Source: Brevibacillus sp. SYP-B805 (GTDB taxonomy: Bacteria; Bacillota; Bacilli; Brevibacillales; Brevibacillaceae). Taken from it: 64,000 nt of DNA. This document shows, piece by piece, positions 17,262-26,091 of the stretch. How positions within the stretch are numbered: position 1 is the stretch's first letter; each line of letters begins with the position of its first letter. Location: the NCBI RefSeq assembly GCF_011059135.1, contig NZ_JAALGD010000003.1:1-64000 (forward strand), written 5' to 3'. A model generated the notes under the pieces. The model had not been told where the DNA came from and did not search any database. It was given only the letters and a program-made list of their open reading frames with translations. Both the position numbers and the translations under genes were made by a program.

Positions 17262-18115
17262 GCGTTTACCCCTTCTCCATACAACTGTTTGATCGTCTCC
17301 TCGGATGCCGCGAACGTATGCTCCGGTCCGGGGAAACGTCTGGTTTTGACATCCAGGACATACTCGGAGACGGCTTGCTGGATCATGTCGCCGACCCGGG
17401 CATAACTTTTCACAAATTTGGGTTTCAACTGGGATGCGTAGGAAAGCAGGTCATGGAACACCAGCACTTGTCCGTCGCAGTTCACCCCGGCGCCGATGCC
17501 GATCGTCGGGATGCCGACGCTTTCCGTAATTTTGGCCGCCACTTCCTCCGGCACGCACTCCAGGACGATGGCAAAGGCGCCCGCCTCTTCCAGGGCCTTC
17601 GCCTCGTCGAGCAGACGCAGCGCCGACGCGGCATCCTTGCCCTGCACGCGGAAGCCGCCCAATTGGTGCACCGATTGCGGGGTCAGCCCGATATGCCCCA
17701 TCACCGGAATGCCCGCCCGCGTACATCGGCTGACCACCGGCACAACCTCCCGTCCGCCTTCGATCTTGACGGCTTTGGCCAGCCCTTCCTGCATGATGCG
17801 GCCCGCATTCTTCACGCTTTCTTCGACCGTGCCGTGATAGCTTAAAAACGGCATGTCTGTCACCACGAAAGCGCGTTTCGCCCCGCGTGTAACCGCTTTC
17901 GTATGATGGATCATATCATCCAGGGTAACCGGAATGGTAGAGTCATACCCCAGCACCACCATCCCCAGCGAATCCCCCACCAGGATGACATCCACCCCTG
18001 CTTCATCCACCAGCTTGGCCGACGGGTAATCGTACGCCGTCACCATCGCGATGGGCTGTTTGGCCTGCTTGCTTTTGCGCAGGTCAGTTGTCGTTACCGG
18101 ACTGCTGTTTCCCAT
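17258..18115 (-). CDS. panB: 3-methyl-2-oxobutanoate hydroxymethyltransferase
   Basis: This 285-residue TIM-barrel enzyme uses methylene-tetrahydrofolate to turn ketoisovalerate into ketopantoate, the first committed step to pantothenate. Metal-binding VGDSLGMV and the catalytic-glutamate segment FAIVLECVP are visible. It is the first gene of panBCD, with AGAGGTGA before the ATG. A 250-base non-coding stretch with an intrinsic terminator lies upstream, so expression may be attenuated. Confidence 0.97.
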   Translation of the reverse strand: MGNSSPVTTTDLRKSKQAKQPIAMVTAYDYPSAKLVDEAGVDVILVGDSLGMVVLGYDSTIPVTLDDMIHHTKAVTRGAKRAFVVTDMPFLSYHGTVEESVKNAGRIMQEGLAKAVKIEGGREVVPVVSRCTRAGIPVMGHIGLTPQSVHQLGGFRVQGKDAASALRLLDEAKALEEAGAFAIVLECVPEEVAAKITESVGIPTIGIGAGVNCDGQVLVFHDLLSYASQLKPKFVKSYARVGDMIQQAVSEYVLDVKTRRFPGPEHTFAASEETIKQLYGEGVNA

Positions 18116-18367
18116 ACACCTTTCACCTCTTTTGCTTCCTCACCCGTGGCATCCCCGGATCCATGCCGGCCATGAAAAAACCTTCTCGCCGAAAGGGAGA
18201 AGGTTGTCCATGCCAAACAAGATCCATCAAGGATATCCTTCTGTCTCGGTCCCACACAGGCTCAGAGCAGATTCATTTTGGAAGAAAAGAAACAATCGCA
18301 CAACTTTTTCCGAAAAGTGCCGTTCACCAAGGATACGGCCTCTTCAAACAAAAGTATAGCAAATTTG
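18116..18367 (-). promoter_or_regulatory. Leader region of panBCD with an internal terminator
   Basis: This 252-base interval between birA and panB holds no gene. It contains a TATACT-like -10 candidate near its upstream end and a strong terminator at 18175-18205 only about 60 bases before the panB start. The terminator may simply end birA, or it may be the switch of a leader RNA controlling pantothenate synthesis, as panB leaders in several Bacillota carry a structured RNA (the pan motif). Confidence 0.4.
18175..18205 (-). terminator. Terminator between birA and panB
   Basis: AACCTTCTC (18179-18187) pairs perfectly with GAGAAGGTT (18197-18205) around a 9-base loop, followed on the minus strand by TTTTTTC. 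Confidence 0.85.
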
Positions 18368-19354
18368 TTACGAATTTGCACGATAATCGATATCGGCGGA
18401 GTATACTTTGTGCTGCCGGCCGGCTGCATCCTGGACGATCAGCACGCCTTCCGGGTCAAGCCCGACCGCTTTTCCTTCAAGGGTAGTGTGAATCGTCCGG
18501 ACCGTCACCATGCGCCCGAGCGACATGGAAAGAGATTCCCACTCCGCCCGCGTCCGCTCGAAACCATGCGCCAGATAATGTTCGTATTCCGTTTCAAACT
18601 GCCGGCAGAAGGATTGAATCAGTTCGGCGCGTTTGACGGTTTTGCCGCTGGCGATCCGCAGCGAAGTGGCTACCGCCTTCAGCTCCTCCGGAAAGTCCGA
18701 TTCAACCGTATTCACATTGATGCCGATCCCGATCACCAGGTAATTGATGCGGTCCGATTCCGCGTTCAACTCCGTCAGGATGCCGCAAAACTTCTTCCCC
18801 TCGTACAAGAGATCATTCGGCCATTTGATCTGGACAGTAAGATCGTACGTGGCTTGAATGGCTTTAGCCAGCGAGACGGCGGTCAGCAAGGTGAGCTGGG
18901 GGGCCTTCGCGAGCGGCATCGACGGCCGGATGATCAGGCTCATCCAGATTCCCGTCCCCTTCGGCGAATGCCAGGCGCGTCCCAGGCGCCCTTTTCCGGC
19001 CGTCTGTCTTTCCGCGATGACGATGGTCCCTTCCGGCGCCCCTTTCCCTGCCGCTTCATGGGCCAACAGCTGTGTGGAGGTGACATCATCGTAGGCGTGA
19101 ATGACGCGCCCGATCAACCGGGTTGCAAGCCCGGCCTGGATCTCTTCGGCCTTGATGACGTCGGGAGCGGCCAGCAGGCGGTACCCGGCTCTGCGCACCG
19201 CTTCGAACCGGTACCCTTCCTGCCGCAGCTCCTCGATGTGTTTCCAGACGGCCGTGCGGGAACAGTTGCAGATGCGGCTGAGCGCTTCTCCGGAAATGAA
19301 CTGATCCGGGTGCTCGTGAAACGCTTTTAAGATTTCATGCTTGATGTTTCTCAT
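18368..19354 (-). CDS. birA: Biotin--protein ligase and biotin operon repressor
   Basis: This 328-residue bifunctional protein has an N-terminal winged-helix DNA-binding domain (about residues 1-65, GEALSRICNCSRTAVWKHI) followed by the ligase catalytic domain. The biotinyl-AMP loop GKGRLGRAWHSPKG (near 120-133) and the WPNDL and GIGINVN motifs identify the ligase. It biotinylates acetyl-CoA carboxylase and pyruvate carboxylase subunits and can repress biotin genes. Its start overlaps the end of cca by 20 bases, so cca and birA are one transcript. Confidence 0.96.
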   Translation of the reverse strand: MRNIKHEILKAFHEHPDQFISGEALSRICNCSRTAVWKHIEELRQEGYRFEAVRRAGYRLLAAPDVIKAEEIQAGLATRLIGRVIHAYDDVTSTQLLAHEAAGKGAPEGTIVIAERQTAGKGRLGRAWHSPKGTGIWMSLIIRPSMPLAKAPQLTLLTAVSLAKAIQATYDLTVQIKWPNDLLYEGKKFCGILTELNAESDRINYLVIGIGINVNTVESDFPEELKAVATSLRIASGKTVKRAELIQSFCRQFETEYEHYLAHGFERTRAEWESLSMSLGRMVTVRTIHTTLEGKAVGLDPEGVLIVQDAAGRQHKVYSADIDYRANS

Positions 19355-20573
19355 AGCGTGCTACCTCTTTTCGTGCGGCGTCAAGCAGCCTCTCCGGCGT
19401 ATTGGGTAGGCCGTGCAGCGCCGTCTGCTCCAACAGATACGACAGTGTATGCCGGATCCATTCCCCCGGCTGTTTCCCCAGCGCTTCCTGCAGATCCCGG
19501 CCGCTGATGGCCAGTTCCCGGCCGGATTTGACGGGGAGGCGTTCGTATGCTTCCGCCAGGGCGTTTGCCGGCATCGCCGAACGCCGGTCCCACCAGCAGG
19601 CGGTCAACAAGCGCTCCACTTCCCTGCAGACGTGCAGGCCGTGCAGGAGAAGGAGCTTTTCCCAAGGAACGTCCCGGGGTTCATCCCAGGCAGGCGCCAG
19701 ATCGTGCAGGATCGCCAGGGAACGGACGATCGCCTCCGTCTCCCGCTTCGCCATGCGCAGAAACAGGCAGAGATCATGGGCCTGCTCCGGATTCGCTCCG
19801 CGCGCGTACAGCAGCCATGCCCATTTTTGCGGCAGGGAATCAAGCAGCGTCAGGCGTGCGGCCATGGACGCCTCGATCTGGAAGAGGGGGGAGAGCAGGG
19901 GCAGCGCCCGCAAAAGCGCGACCCGGTTGATCAGATCGATGCCCGCTTCCGGATGGGGGCTGTCCAACAGCTTGGCCAGTTCCTCGCGAATCCGCTCCAC
20001 GGCGATGTGGATAAGCAAGTCAGCCGTATCCGCCATCGCGGCCAGCGTTTTCTCTTCCACCGCAAACCCCAATTGGGCCGCAAAGCGGGCTGCCCGCAGC
20101 AGGCGCAGCGCATCTTCGCGGAAACGGGTGTCAGGCACGCCCACGGCCCGAATCAACCGCTGGGCCGCATCCGCCTGGCCGCCAAACGGATCAACCAGCT
20201 TGTCCCGGCGGTCCATGGCCATCGCATTGATGGTGAAATCCCGCCGGGCCAGATCCACCTGCAGATCGGTCACGAACGTCACTTCCGACGGGCGGCGAAA
20301 ATCCGCATACTGCCCTTCCGTCCGGTAGGTGGTTACCTCAAACCGATAAGGCCCCGCTTTCACCGATACCGTCCCATGCTTCAAGCCGGTCGGCACATGC
20401 TCGGGAAACAGGCGCATCACGTCGCCCGGATGGGCATTCGTGCATATATCAATATCCTGGACGGTTCGTTTCAGGAGCCAATCCCGCACGCAGCCGCCGA
20501 CAAAATAAGCTTCATAGCCGTTTTCCTCCAGCTGCTGGAGCACCAGGCGGCCGTATTCTTTCAGCATCTGCAT
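19335..20573 (-). CDS. cca: CCA-adding tRNA nucleotidyltransferase
   Basis: This 412-residue class II CCA enzyme adds or repairs the 3' CCA of tRNA in the cytoplasm. The nucleotidyltransferase core VGGCVRDWLLKRTVQDIDICT (about 26-46) holds the catalytic acidic pair. RRDFTINAMAMDRRD and the RLLRAARFA RNA-binding helix follow. The C-terminal tail is like the Bacillus enzyme. The ribosome site is AAAGGAG. It continues the conserved bshA-cca-birA order. Confidence 0.95.
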   Translation of the reverse strand: MQMLKEYGRLVLQQLEENGYEAYFVGGCVRDWLLKRTVQDIDICTNAHPGDVMRLFPEHVPTGLKHGTVSVKAGPYRFEVTTYRTEGQYADFRRPSEVTFVTDLQVDLARRDFTINAMAMDRRDKLVDPFGGQADAAQRLIRAVGVPDTRFREDALRLLRAARFAAQLGFAVEEKTLAAMADTADLLIHIAVERIREELAKLLDSPHPEAGIDLINRVALLRALPLLSPLFQIEASMAARLTLLDSLPQKWAWLLYARGANPEQAHDLCLFLRMAKRETEAIVRSLAILHDLAPAWDEPRDVPWEKLLLLHGLHVCREVERLLTACWWDRRSAMPANALAEAYERLPVKSGRELAISGRDLQEALGKQPGEWIRHTLSYLLEQTALHGLPNTPERLLDAARKEVARYEKHQA

Positions 20574-20619
20574 GCGTCTCCTTTCAACGGGAACAGTATG
20601 GATATGGAGGAGGTTGAAG

Positions 20620-20850
20620 ATGAATGAGAATCCTCATCGGATTGTTCCTGTTCGTCTCGAAACTGGTTCAATCGGTCAGGCTGAGATCGTGAGTCTGTCC
20701 GCATCATGTGAGACATTCGTACGGCTTGCCCAGCAGCCGGTAGTACAGGGCTTCGTACTGCGAGGTGATCTTGTCGTGACAGAACGTCTGACAGGAGCGT
20801 TCGATCCCGTTCCGGGAAAAGCGCTGGTACAGCTTCTCATCCTGCAATAG
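20620..20850 (+). CDS. Doubtful small plus-strand frame overlapping the bshA 3' end
   Basis: An ATG at 20620 follows GGAGGAGG with good spacing and opens 76 codons. The first 28 fall in the bshA-cca gap and the remainder is antisense to bshA. I recognise no family, and the antisense portion could be open by chance because of the codon bias of bshA. The ribosome-like site is the only positive evidence. Confidence 0.2.
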   Translation: MNENPHRIVPVRLETGSIGQAEIVSLSASCETFVRLAQQPVVQGFVLRGDLVVTERLTGAFDPVPGKALVQLLILQ

Positions 20851-21840
20851 CAGCAGCGTTTTTTCCGCCATTTTTTCCACATCGCCGATCTCGCACAAAA
20901 AGCCGCACTCCCCGTCGGCTACCACTTCCGGCAGGCCTCCCGCGACGGTCGCCACGACCGGGACCCCGCAGGCCATCGCTTCCAGCGCCACCAGGCCGAA
21001 GCTTTCCTTCTCGGACGGCAGCAGCATCACATCCGCCATGGAGATCACCTCTGCCACGTCTTCCTGCCTGCCCAGAAAATGGACGTCATGGATCAGCCCC
21101 AGGTCGAACAGCTGCTGGCGCGCCTTGTTCAAATCCGGCCCTTCCCCGATAAACAGCAGCTTGACCGGCAGCTGCTGATGCACCAAGCGGAACACTTCCA
21201 CCACATCCCCCACCCGTTTGACCGGACGGAAGTTGGAGATATGCATCAGCACCTTTTCCCCGTTGGGTGCAAATACCTTTTTTAACCTGCTTGCGTCCCG
21301 GGGATAGTAGCGGCGCTTATCCACGAAGTTGTAAACCGGCTCGATCCGCTTGTTTACCTGCAGCAGCTCCACGGTCTGGCGGATCAGATCGTGCGACACG
21401 GCCGTGACCAGATCGCTCTGCTCGATTCCGAAGCGGATCATTTCACTCAGGCTGGAATCATAGCCCAGCACCGTGATGTCCGTCCCATGCAGCGTGGTGA
21501 CGATTTTCAGGTGGTCGCCCACCATCTGCTTGGCCAGATAGGCGCACAGCGCATGGGGGACGGCATAATGGACATGCAGAAGATCCAGCCGCTCGTTTTT
21601 GGCTACCTGGGCCATCCGGTTGGCCAGTGTCAGGTCGTAGGGCGGATATTTAAACACATCATAATGGTTGACTTCCACTTCATGATAAAAAATGTTCGGA
21701 TGAAACTTCCCCAGGCGAAAAGGCATGCTGGATGCGATGAAATGGACGTTGTGTCCGCGATCCGCCAGAAGCATGCCCAATTCCGTGGCGACAACGCCCG
21801 AACCGCCCAGGGAGGGATAACAAGTGATTCCGATATTCAT
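20704..21840 (-). CDS. bshA: BshA, N-acetyl-glucosaminyl L-malate synthase
   Basis: This GT4-family glycosyltransferase of 378 residues makes GlcNAc-malate, the first step of bacillithiol synthesis. The N-terminal domain has GITCYPSLGGSGVVATELG, the linker LHGTDITVLG, and the C-terminal nucleotide-sugar site includes the ESFGLVALEAMACG motif with the EX7E glutamates. The ATG at 21840 follows GGAGAGG; a TTG one codon earlier is unlikely. bshB1 follows the family order immediately upstream (65 bases). Confidence 0.95.
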   Translation of the reverse strand: MNIGITCYPSLGGSGVVATELGMLLADRGHNVHFIASSMPFRLGKFHPNIFYHEVEVNHYDVFKYPPYDLTLANRMAQVAKNERLDLLHVHYAVPHALCAYLAKQMVGDHLKIVTTLHGTDITVLGYDSSLSEMIRFGIEQSDLVTAVSHDLIRQTVELLQVNKRIEPVYNFVDKRRYYPRDASRLKKVFAPNGEKVLMHISNFRPVKRVGDVVEVFRLVHQQLPVKLLFIGEGPDLNKARQQLFDLGLIHDVHFLGRQEDVAEVISMADVMLLPSEKESFGLVALEAMACGVPVVATVAGGLPEVVADGECGFLCEIGDVEKMAEKTLLLLQDEKLYQRFSRNGIERSCQTFCHDKITSQYEALYYRLLGKPYECLT

Positions 21841-21908
21841 CAAAATGCCTCTCCTTTACGAAACGCTTGGTAGACACGCTCAATCGCCTTGCGGTGAAGC
21901 GCCCTGCT

Positions 21909-22604
21909 CTACAAGCTGTCACACAGGAGCGGCGACGCGCTGACAAATCCTTCGGCATAGAGAACGCCCGCCTGCTGTCCGAACAAACGTTCACGATACG
22001 CCACCATCTCCAGATAGCCATTGTTCAGCGGTGTCATCACGCTGCTCTCTTCCCGCTCGAACTGGCTTCGGTAGCAGCGCAGCACATTCATTTTCTCCTC
22101 GTAGAGCGTGCTGATGTCGACCAGAAACCCGGGGGTGGCAGGCGTATTGATGAAGTAATAGCACAGTCTGTCGGGCCGGTAGGCGGGCAGCGACCGGTGA
22201 GCCGCATATTTATGGATGCCTGCGTTAAAGACGGCTTCCCGCACGATGCGGCTGGCGCTCTCATGATCCGGATGGCGGTCCTGCCAATACGGCGCCAAGA
22301 CCAGCACGGGCTTCGTCACCCTGATCAGATCCACAATCTGCCGGATCGCTTCCTCTCTGACCGCTTCCAGCCCCCGGTCCGGCAGCCCGAAGTTGTACCG
22401 CGCCGCCAAACCCAGCAGCTGCGATGCCGCTTCGGCTTCCTTCTGGCGCCGTTCCACCGTCCCGTTGGACGAGAGTTCGGCAAGGGTCAGATCCAGGATG
22501 CCCACGCGTTTCCCGGCGCGGGCAGCTTTCAGCAGGCTGCCTGCCGCGCCGATCTCGACGTCATCCGGATGGGCGCCGATGGCCAATATATCCAATCTTT
22601 CCAT
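21909..22604 (-). CDS. bshB1: BshB1, N-acetyl-glucosaminyl-malate deacetylase
   Basis: This 231-residue LmbE/PIG-L zinc deacetylase removes the acetyl group in bacillithiol synthesis. The zinc motif AIGAHPDDVE is at residues 8-17 and the later HPDHESA supplies a third histidine. Its start overlaps the mgsA stop by one base, matching the mgsA-bshB1-bshA gene string of Bacillus. Length is typical. Confidence 0.95.
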   Translation of the reverse strand: MERLDILAIGAHPDDVEIGAAGSLLKAARAGKRVGILDLTLAELSSNGTVERRQKEAEAASQLLGLAARYNFGLPDRGLEAVREEAIRQIVDLIRVTKPVLVLAPYWQDRHPDHESASRIVREAVFNAGIHKYAAHRSLPAYRPDRLCYYFINTPATPGFLVDISTLYEEKMNVLRCYRSQFEREESSVMTPLNNGYLEMVAYRERLFGQQAGVLYAEGFVSASPLLCDSL

Positions 22605-23014
22605 TATGATTTCTGCTCCTCATGAACGATTTGGCGCCAGGCGATTTCGTCTCTCGCCAGCGCTTTCAGCAGGATTTCTGCGGTGCCCAGATTGGTGGCA
22701 AAAGGGATGCGATGCACATCGCACAGCCGCAGCAGCGCAATGATATCCGGTTCGTGGGGTTGGGCGGTCAACGGATCGCGCAGGAAAATGATGACATCCA
22801 GTTCATTGCGGGCCACCATCGCACCGATCTGCTGATCGCCGCCGAGCGGGCCGGAAAGAAATCTCGTTACCGTCAGCGACGTCGCATCCATGATCTTTTG
22901 GCCGGTGGTGCCGGTTGCGTACAGCTCATGCTTGGCCAAAATGTTTTCGTACGCCATCGCCAGCTGAACGATCTCCTCTTTCTTGCGGTCATGTGCGATC
23001 AGTGCAATCTTCAT
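22604..23014 (-). CDS. mgsA: Methylglyoxal synthase
   Basis: This 136-residue enzyme converts dihydroxyacetone phosphate to methylglyoxal and phosphate. Visible active-site features are HDRKK near residues 8-12, the phosphate-binding TGTTG (34-38), the catalytic aspartate D60 in [10 protein letters not shown], and [14 protein letters not shown]. Length is typical. The ATG follows GGGAGAGG. It shares the transcript dapB-mgsA-bshB1-bshA. Confidence 0.96.
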   Translation of the reverse strand: MKIALIAHDRKKEEIVQLAMAYENILAKHELYATGTTGQKIMDATSLTVTRFLSGPLGGDQQIGAMVARNELDVIIFLRDPLTAQPHEPDIIALLRLCDVHRIPFATNLGTAEILLKALARDEIAWRQIVHEEQKS

Positions 23015-23042
23015 CTCTGCCCTCTCCCTTTTTTCTTCTTAT

Positions 23043-23792
23043 TTAATCAAGCAGATGCTCCAATCCATACACCAGGCGGTCCAGATTCATCACCGCTTTG
23101 ATCGCCAGGTTCACCCCGGGCATGAACGACTCCCGGCTGATGGAGTCATGCCGGATGGAGAGCGTCTGACCGGTCGCTCCGAACAATACCTCCTGGTGGG
23201 CGATCAAGCCAGGCAGCCGGACGCTGTGGATGCGGAAGCCGTCATACCCCGCCCCTCTGGCACCCGGAATCAGTTCTTCTTCCTCCGGATGTCCCTGCCG
23301 GAAGGATTGGCGCGCCTGGGCAATCAATTCCGCCGTTTTCAGCGCGGTTCCGCTCGGCGCATCCAGTTTTCTGTCATGGTGCAGCTCGATAATCTCCACG
23401 TGCGGCATGTATTTGGCCGCCATTGCGGCAAATTTCATGCACAGGATCGCGCCGATCGCGAAGTTGGGCGCGATGATGGCGCCCAGCTGCGCTTCCTGGA
23501 AGCGGGTTGCCAACTCCTTCAACTGCTCCGGCGACAATCCGGTGGTTCCCACCACGGGCCGAATCCCGTGCGCCAGCGCAAGTTCCATGTTCCGGTATAC
23601 ATGGTGCGGGGTCGTGAAGTCTACCAGGACGTCTGGCTTGAGCCCGGCAAGCTGTGCGTTCACTTCCTCGTCGCTGCCGCGGGTGTCGACTGCTCCCACA
23701 TAAATCAATTGTTCATCAGTTCCCAGCATTTTTACAACTTCTTGTCCCATTCTGCCGTTGGCGCCCGCCACGGCTACCTTGATTGTCTGCAT
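23043..23792 (-). CDS. dapB: 4-hydroxy-tetrahydrodipicolinate reductase
   Basis: This 249-residue NAD(P)H-dependent reductase of the lysine and diaminopimelate pathway also feeds dipicolinate for spores. VAGANGRMGQEV (near 8-19) is the nucleotide-binding loop. HHDRKLDAPSGTAL contains the active-site histidine and lysine, and EELIPGARG follows the usual order. It is slightly shorter than the Bacillus enzyme but all motifs are present. It begins 18 bases after the MazG-type gene. Confidence 0.95.
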   Translation of the reverse strand: MQTIKVAVAGANGRMGQEVVKMLGTDEQLIYVGAVDTRGSDEEVNAQLAGLKPDVLVDFTTPHHVYRNMELALAHGIRPVVGTTGLSPEQLKELATRFQEAQLGAIIAPNFAIGAILCMKFAAMAAKYMPHVEIIELHHDRKLDAPSGTALKTAELIAQARQSFRQGHPEEEELIPGARGAGYDGFRIHSVRLPGLIAHQEVLFGATGQTLSIRHDSISRESFMPGVNLAIKAVMNLDRLVYGLEHLLD

Positions 23793-23810
23793 GTGCTGCC
23801 TCGTCTCCTT

Positions 23811-24143
23811 CTATTTCTCAATCCGCGTCCAGCGGTCCTTGTCGCGTGTGTTGAACTTGTGCATGATCCGGTCAAACGCCTCCTGCAAATCAATGCCCAG
23901 CGAGTTGGCGAAGCACAAAACGATAAAGAAGACATCGCCCAACTCCTCCGCCACCGTCTTCTCCTCTTCATCGCGCTTCTTCGGTTTCTCGCCGTAATAG
24001 TGGTTGATCTCCCTCGCCAGTTCCCCCACTTCTTCCGTCATGCGGGCCATCATGGCCAGCGGAGAAAAGTAACCCTCTTTAAACTGGGAGATGTATTGAT
24101 CCACTTCCTGCTGGATCTCCTGCAATGTTTTTCGCTGTTCCAT
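23811..24143 (-). CDS. MazG-type nucleotide pyrophosphohydrolase (YpjD-like)
   Basis: This 110-residue protein matches the MazG-like fold: the EEVGELAREI helix and the EELGDVFFIV motif supply the acidic residues (E, E, E, D) that bind magnesium. It should hydrolyse a nucleoside triphosphate to monophosphate and pyrophosphate; the substrate is unknown. The start is the ATG at 24143 behind AAGGAG; an upstream codon at 24170 lacks a ribosome site. It leads the dapB operon as ypjD does in B. subtilis. Confidence 0.9.
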   Translation of the reverse strand: MEQRKTLQEIQQEVDQYISQFKEGYFSPLAMMARMTEEVGELAREINHYYGEKPKKRDEEEKTVAEELGDVFFIVLCFANSLGIDLQEAFDRIMHKFNTRDKDRWTRIEK

Positions 24144-24239
24144 AAAGCGTCTCCTTCCTGCATTGACCAATTCTCTCTATCGACTATCCTACCCGAAAGT
24201 TGCCGGTTTGCCAAATCATCCGGGCACTTGCGCCGCGCC

Positions 24240-24268
24240 TGGACATCGCCTGCCCCTTCCTATATAAT
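24240..24268 (+). promoter_or_regulatory. Sigma-A promoter of the yitT-type gene
   Basis: TGGACA (24240-24245) and TATAAT (24263-24268) have a 17-base spacer and lie 35 bases before the ATG at 24303, reading away from the MazG-type gene. Confidence 0.75.
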
Positions 24269-24302
24269 GGCTCTGATGTAGGAGCGAGGGAGAGAAACTG
24301 GC

Positions 24303-25163
24303 ATGAATCTGCGTTTGAAATCCATCTTCGCCATCATTGTCGGCACGGCGATCATGGGCTTTGGCATCAATGCATTCAACATTCCCAATCATCTGGCGGA
24401 AGGCGGCATCACCGGTATCAGCATCATCATCAAGCTGCTGATGCCCGTTTTCGACCAGGGAATGGTTTATTTCATCTTGAACGTGCCGTTGTTCATCCTC
24501 GGCTGGAAAGTGCTGGGGCGCACGGCATTCATCTATACCATTATCGGCACGAGCAGCCTGTCCCTGTTCCTGTCCCTGTTTGCCAATGTGTTCCCGCTCC
24601 CCCTGTCGGACAAGCTGCTGGCTTCCCTGTATGCGGGTGTCACCGTCGGGGCGGGGCTCGGCATCATCTTCCGATACGGCGGCACAACCGGCGGCGTCGA
24701 TATCATTGCCCGCCTGTTGCAGAAGTACATGGGCATCAGCATGGGAAAAACGCTCTTCTTCGGAGATATGCTCGTGATCGGTGCGTCCCTGATCTATCTC
24801 AGCATTGAAAGCGCCATGTACACCCTGGTCGCCGTCTTCATCGCGGCCCGTGTCATCGATTTCTTCCAGGATGGGGCCTACGCCGGCAAAGCGCTGACCA
24901 TCATCTCCGACCACGCCCAGGAAATCGCCCGCAAGATCCTGGAGGTGGGGCGCGGCGTGACGATCCTGTCCGGCAGGGGAGCCTATTCCGGTTCGGCGAA
25001 GGAAGTGGTCTATGTGGTGGTGAGCCGCAACGAGATCATGCGCTTCAAGTCCATCGTCCAGGAAGTGGATCCCCACGCCTTTGTCGTTGTCAACGATGTG
25101 CATGAAGTGCTGGGCGAAGGCTTCACCTTCGATGAAAACAAACAGCCGCTGAGGGAACAATAA
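24303..25163 (+). CDS. YitT-family membrane protein (DUF2179)
   Basis: This 286-residue protein has about five or six hydrophobic segments in residues 8-190 (for example IFAIIVGTAIMGFGINAF and GITGISIIIKLL), followed by a soluble C-terminal DUF2179 domain (about 195-280). It corresponds by position to ypjC. The family is a set of uncharacterised integral membrane proteins. It is one of the few plus-strand genes, transcribed from the promoter at 24240-24268 and closed by the terminator at 25176-25212. Confidence 0.88.
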   Translation: MNLRLKSIFAIIVGTAIMGFGINAFNIPNHLAEGGITGISIIIKLLMPVFDQGMVYFILNVPLFILGWKVLGRTAFIYTIIGTSSLSLFLSLFANVFPLPLSDKLLASLYAGVTVGAGLGIIFRYGGTTGGVDIIARLLQKYMGISMGKTLFFGDMLVIGASLIYLSIESAMYTLVAVFIAARVIDFFQDGAYAGKALTIISDHAQEIARKILEVGRGVTILSGRGAYSGSAKEVVYVVVSRNEIMRFKSIVQEVDPHAFVVVNDVHEVLGEGFTFDENKQPLREQ

Positions 25164-25175
25164 AGCGTTCGCACT

Positions 25176-25212
25176 GCAAAACCCCCAAGCCTCATCCGCC
25201 TGGGGGTTTTGC
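25176..25212. terminator. Bidirectional terminator between convergent genes
   Basis: GCAAAACCCCCA (25176-25187) is a perfect inverted repeat of TGGGGGTTTTGC (25201-25212), with A- and T-rich sides in both directions. It closes the plus-strand gene at 25163 and the minus-strand ypjB gene at 25227. Confidence 0.9.
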
Positions 25213-25226
25213 ATGGAATGGCAACC

Positions 25227-26042
25227 CTATACCGCCTGCGTCCGGTCCGCCGCATACTTCTTCCACGCCACATAGGCCAGCGCAAGGGAGACCATCGCGG
25301 TAATGCTGATAATCAGCAGCAGCGGGGAGCGGGGCTGCATCAGGATCGCCGCTGTGTTCCTGTCCTCTCCCAAAAACGCGAGCTGCATCAGGCCGTACAG
25401 GTCCCGCAGCAATTCCCGGATCGCCTGCCAATCCGTCTGTTCCTTGCGCATCTCTTTTTGCAGCAGCTGATAAACTGCGCTGATCCTTTCCATCTGCCCC
25501 TCATGCAGCTGGACGCTCATGGCCGGCCTGATCGCCAGATACAGCCGGTAATTCTCCTCAAACTGCGCCCGAAACTCGCCGCTGTCCCGTTCCAGCGCCG
25601 CATGCAGCAGGTTCTCCATCTGATTGGCAAACGACGCATAATATCCTTTCCACATCGGCTGATGGACATGGCTGAGCGCATCGATGGCCACCCTGACCTG
25701 CGTGGCGTGCCACAGCAGCTGCTCCTCCGGTACCTGTGCGGATGTATATATTTGACGTGCGGCAAGAATGGACTGGGTGACCGCATTCAGACTATCCAGC
25801 CGGATGCGGGTCGGCAGCGTCTGGTTGGGAAACAGTTCTGCCAATCGATCCAGCTTTCCCCGCGCTCCCTCCACATCTCCTCGTTTGGTCAGGGCAAGCA
25901 TATCCCCCGCCAGCTTATCCAATTCAGCCAGATGCTGTTCGCTTTCCGGCTTGTTCATTTGGGAAAAGAAATAATGCACCGGCCATGCCAGGGAGAGGCC
26001 GATCAGGATCAAGCCCAAGAGAAGCAGCCGATTTTTGCGCAA
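25227..26042 (-). CDS. ypjB: Sporulation protein YpjB-like
   Basis: This 271-residue protein has membrane segments at about residues 5-25 and 245-263 enclosing a helical domain. Length, layout and place between ypjA and yitT match YpjB, a protein reported to affect sporulation. The start is a TTG at 26042 preceded by GGAAGGAGGT; extending upstream would overlap ypjA without a ribosome site. It is cotranscribed with ypjA, 49 bases downstream of that gene's stop. Confidence 0.82.
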   Translation of the reverse strand: MRKNRLLLLGLILIGLSLAWPVHYFFSQMNKPESEQHLAELDKLAGDMLALTKRGDVEGARGKLDRLAELFPNQTLPTRIRLDSLNAVTQSILAARQIYTSAQVPEEQLLWHATQVRVAIDALSHVHQPMWKGYYASFANQMENLLHAALERDSGEFRAQFEENYRLYLAIRPAMSVQLHEGQMERISAVYQLLQKEMRKEQTDWQAIRELLRDLYGLMQLAFLGEDRNTAAILMQPRSPLLLIISITAMVSLALAYVAWKKYAADRTQAV

Positions 26043-26091
26043 TGGAAAAACCTCCTTCCCGTAGTACCAGCCTATGAGAAGGAGGACAAGA

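Noticed and set aside
21981-21992. GAACAAACGTTC, a match to a LexA (SOS) operator
   Set aside because: It lies inside the coding region of bshB1, far from any promoter, and dinG in this window has no such box near its start. A chance match is likely.
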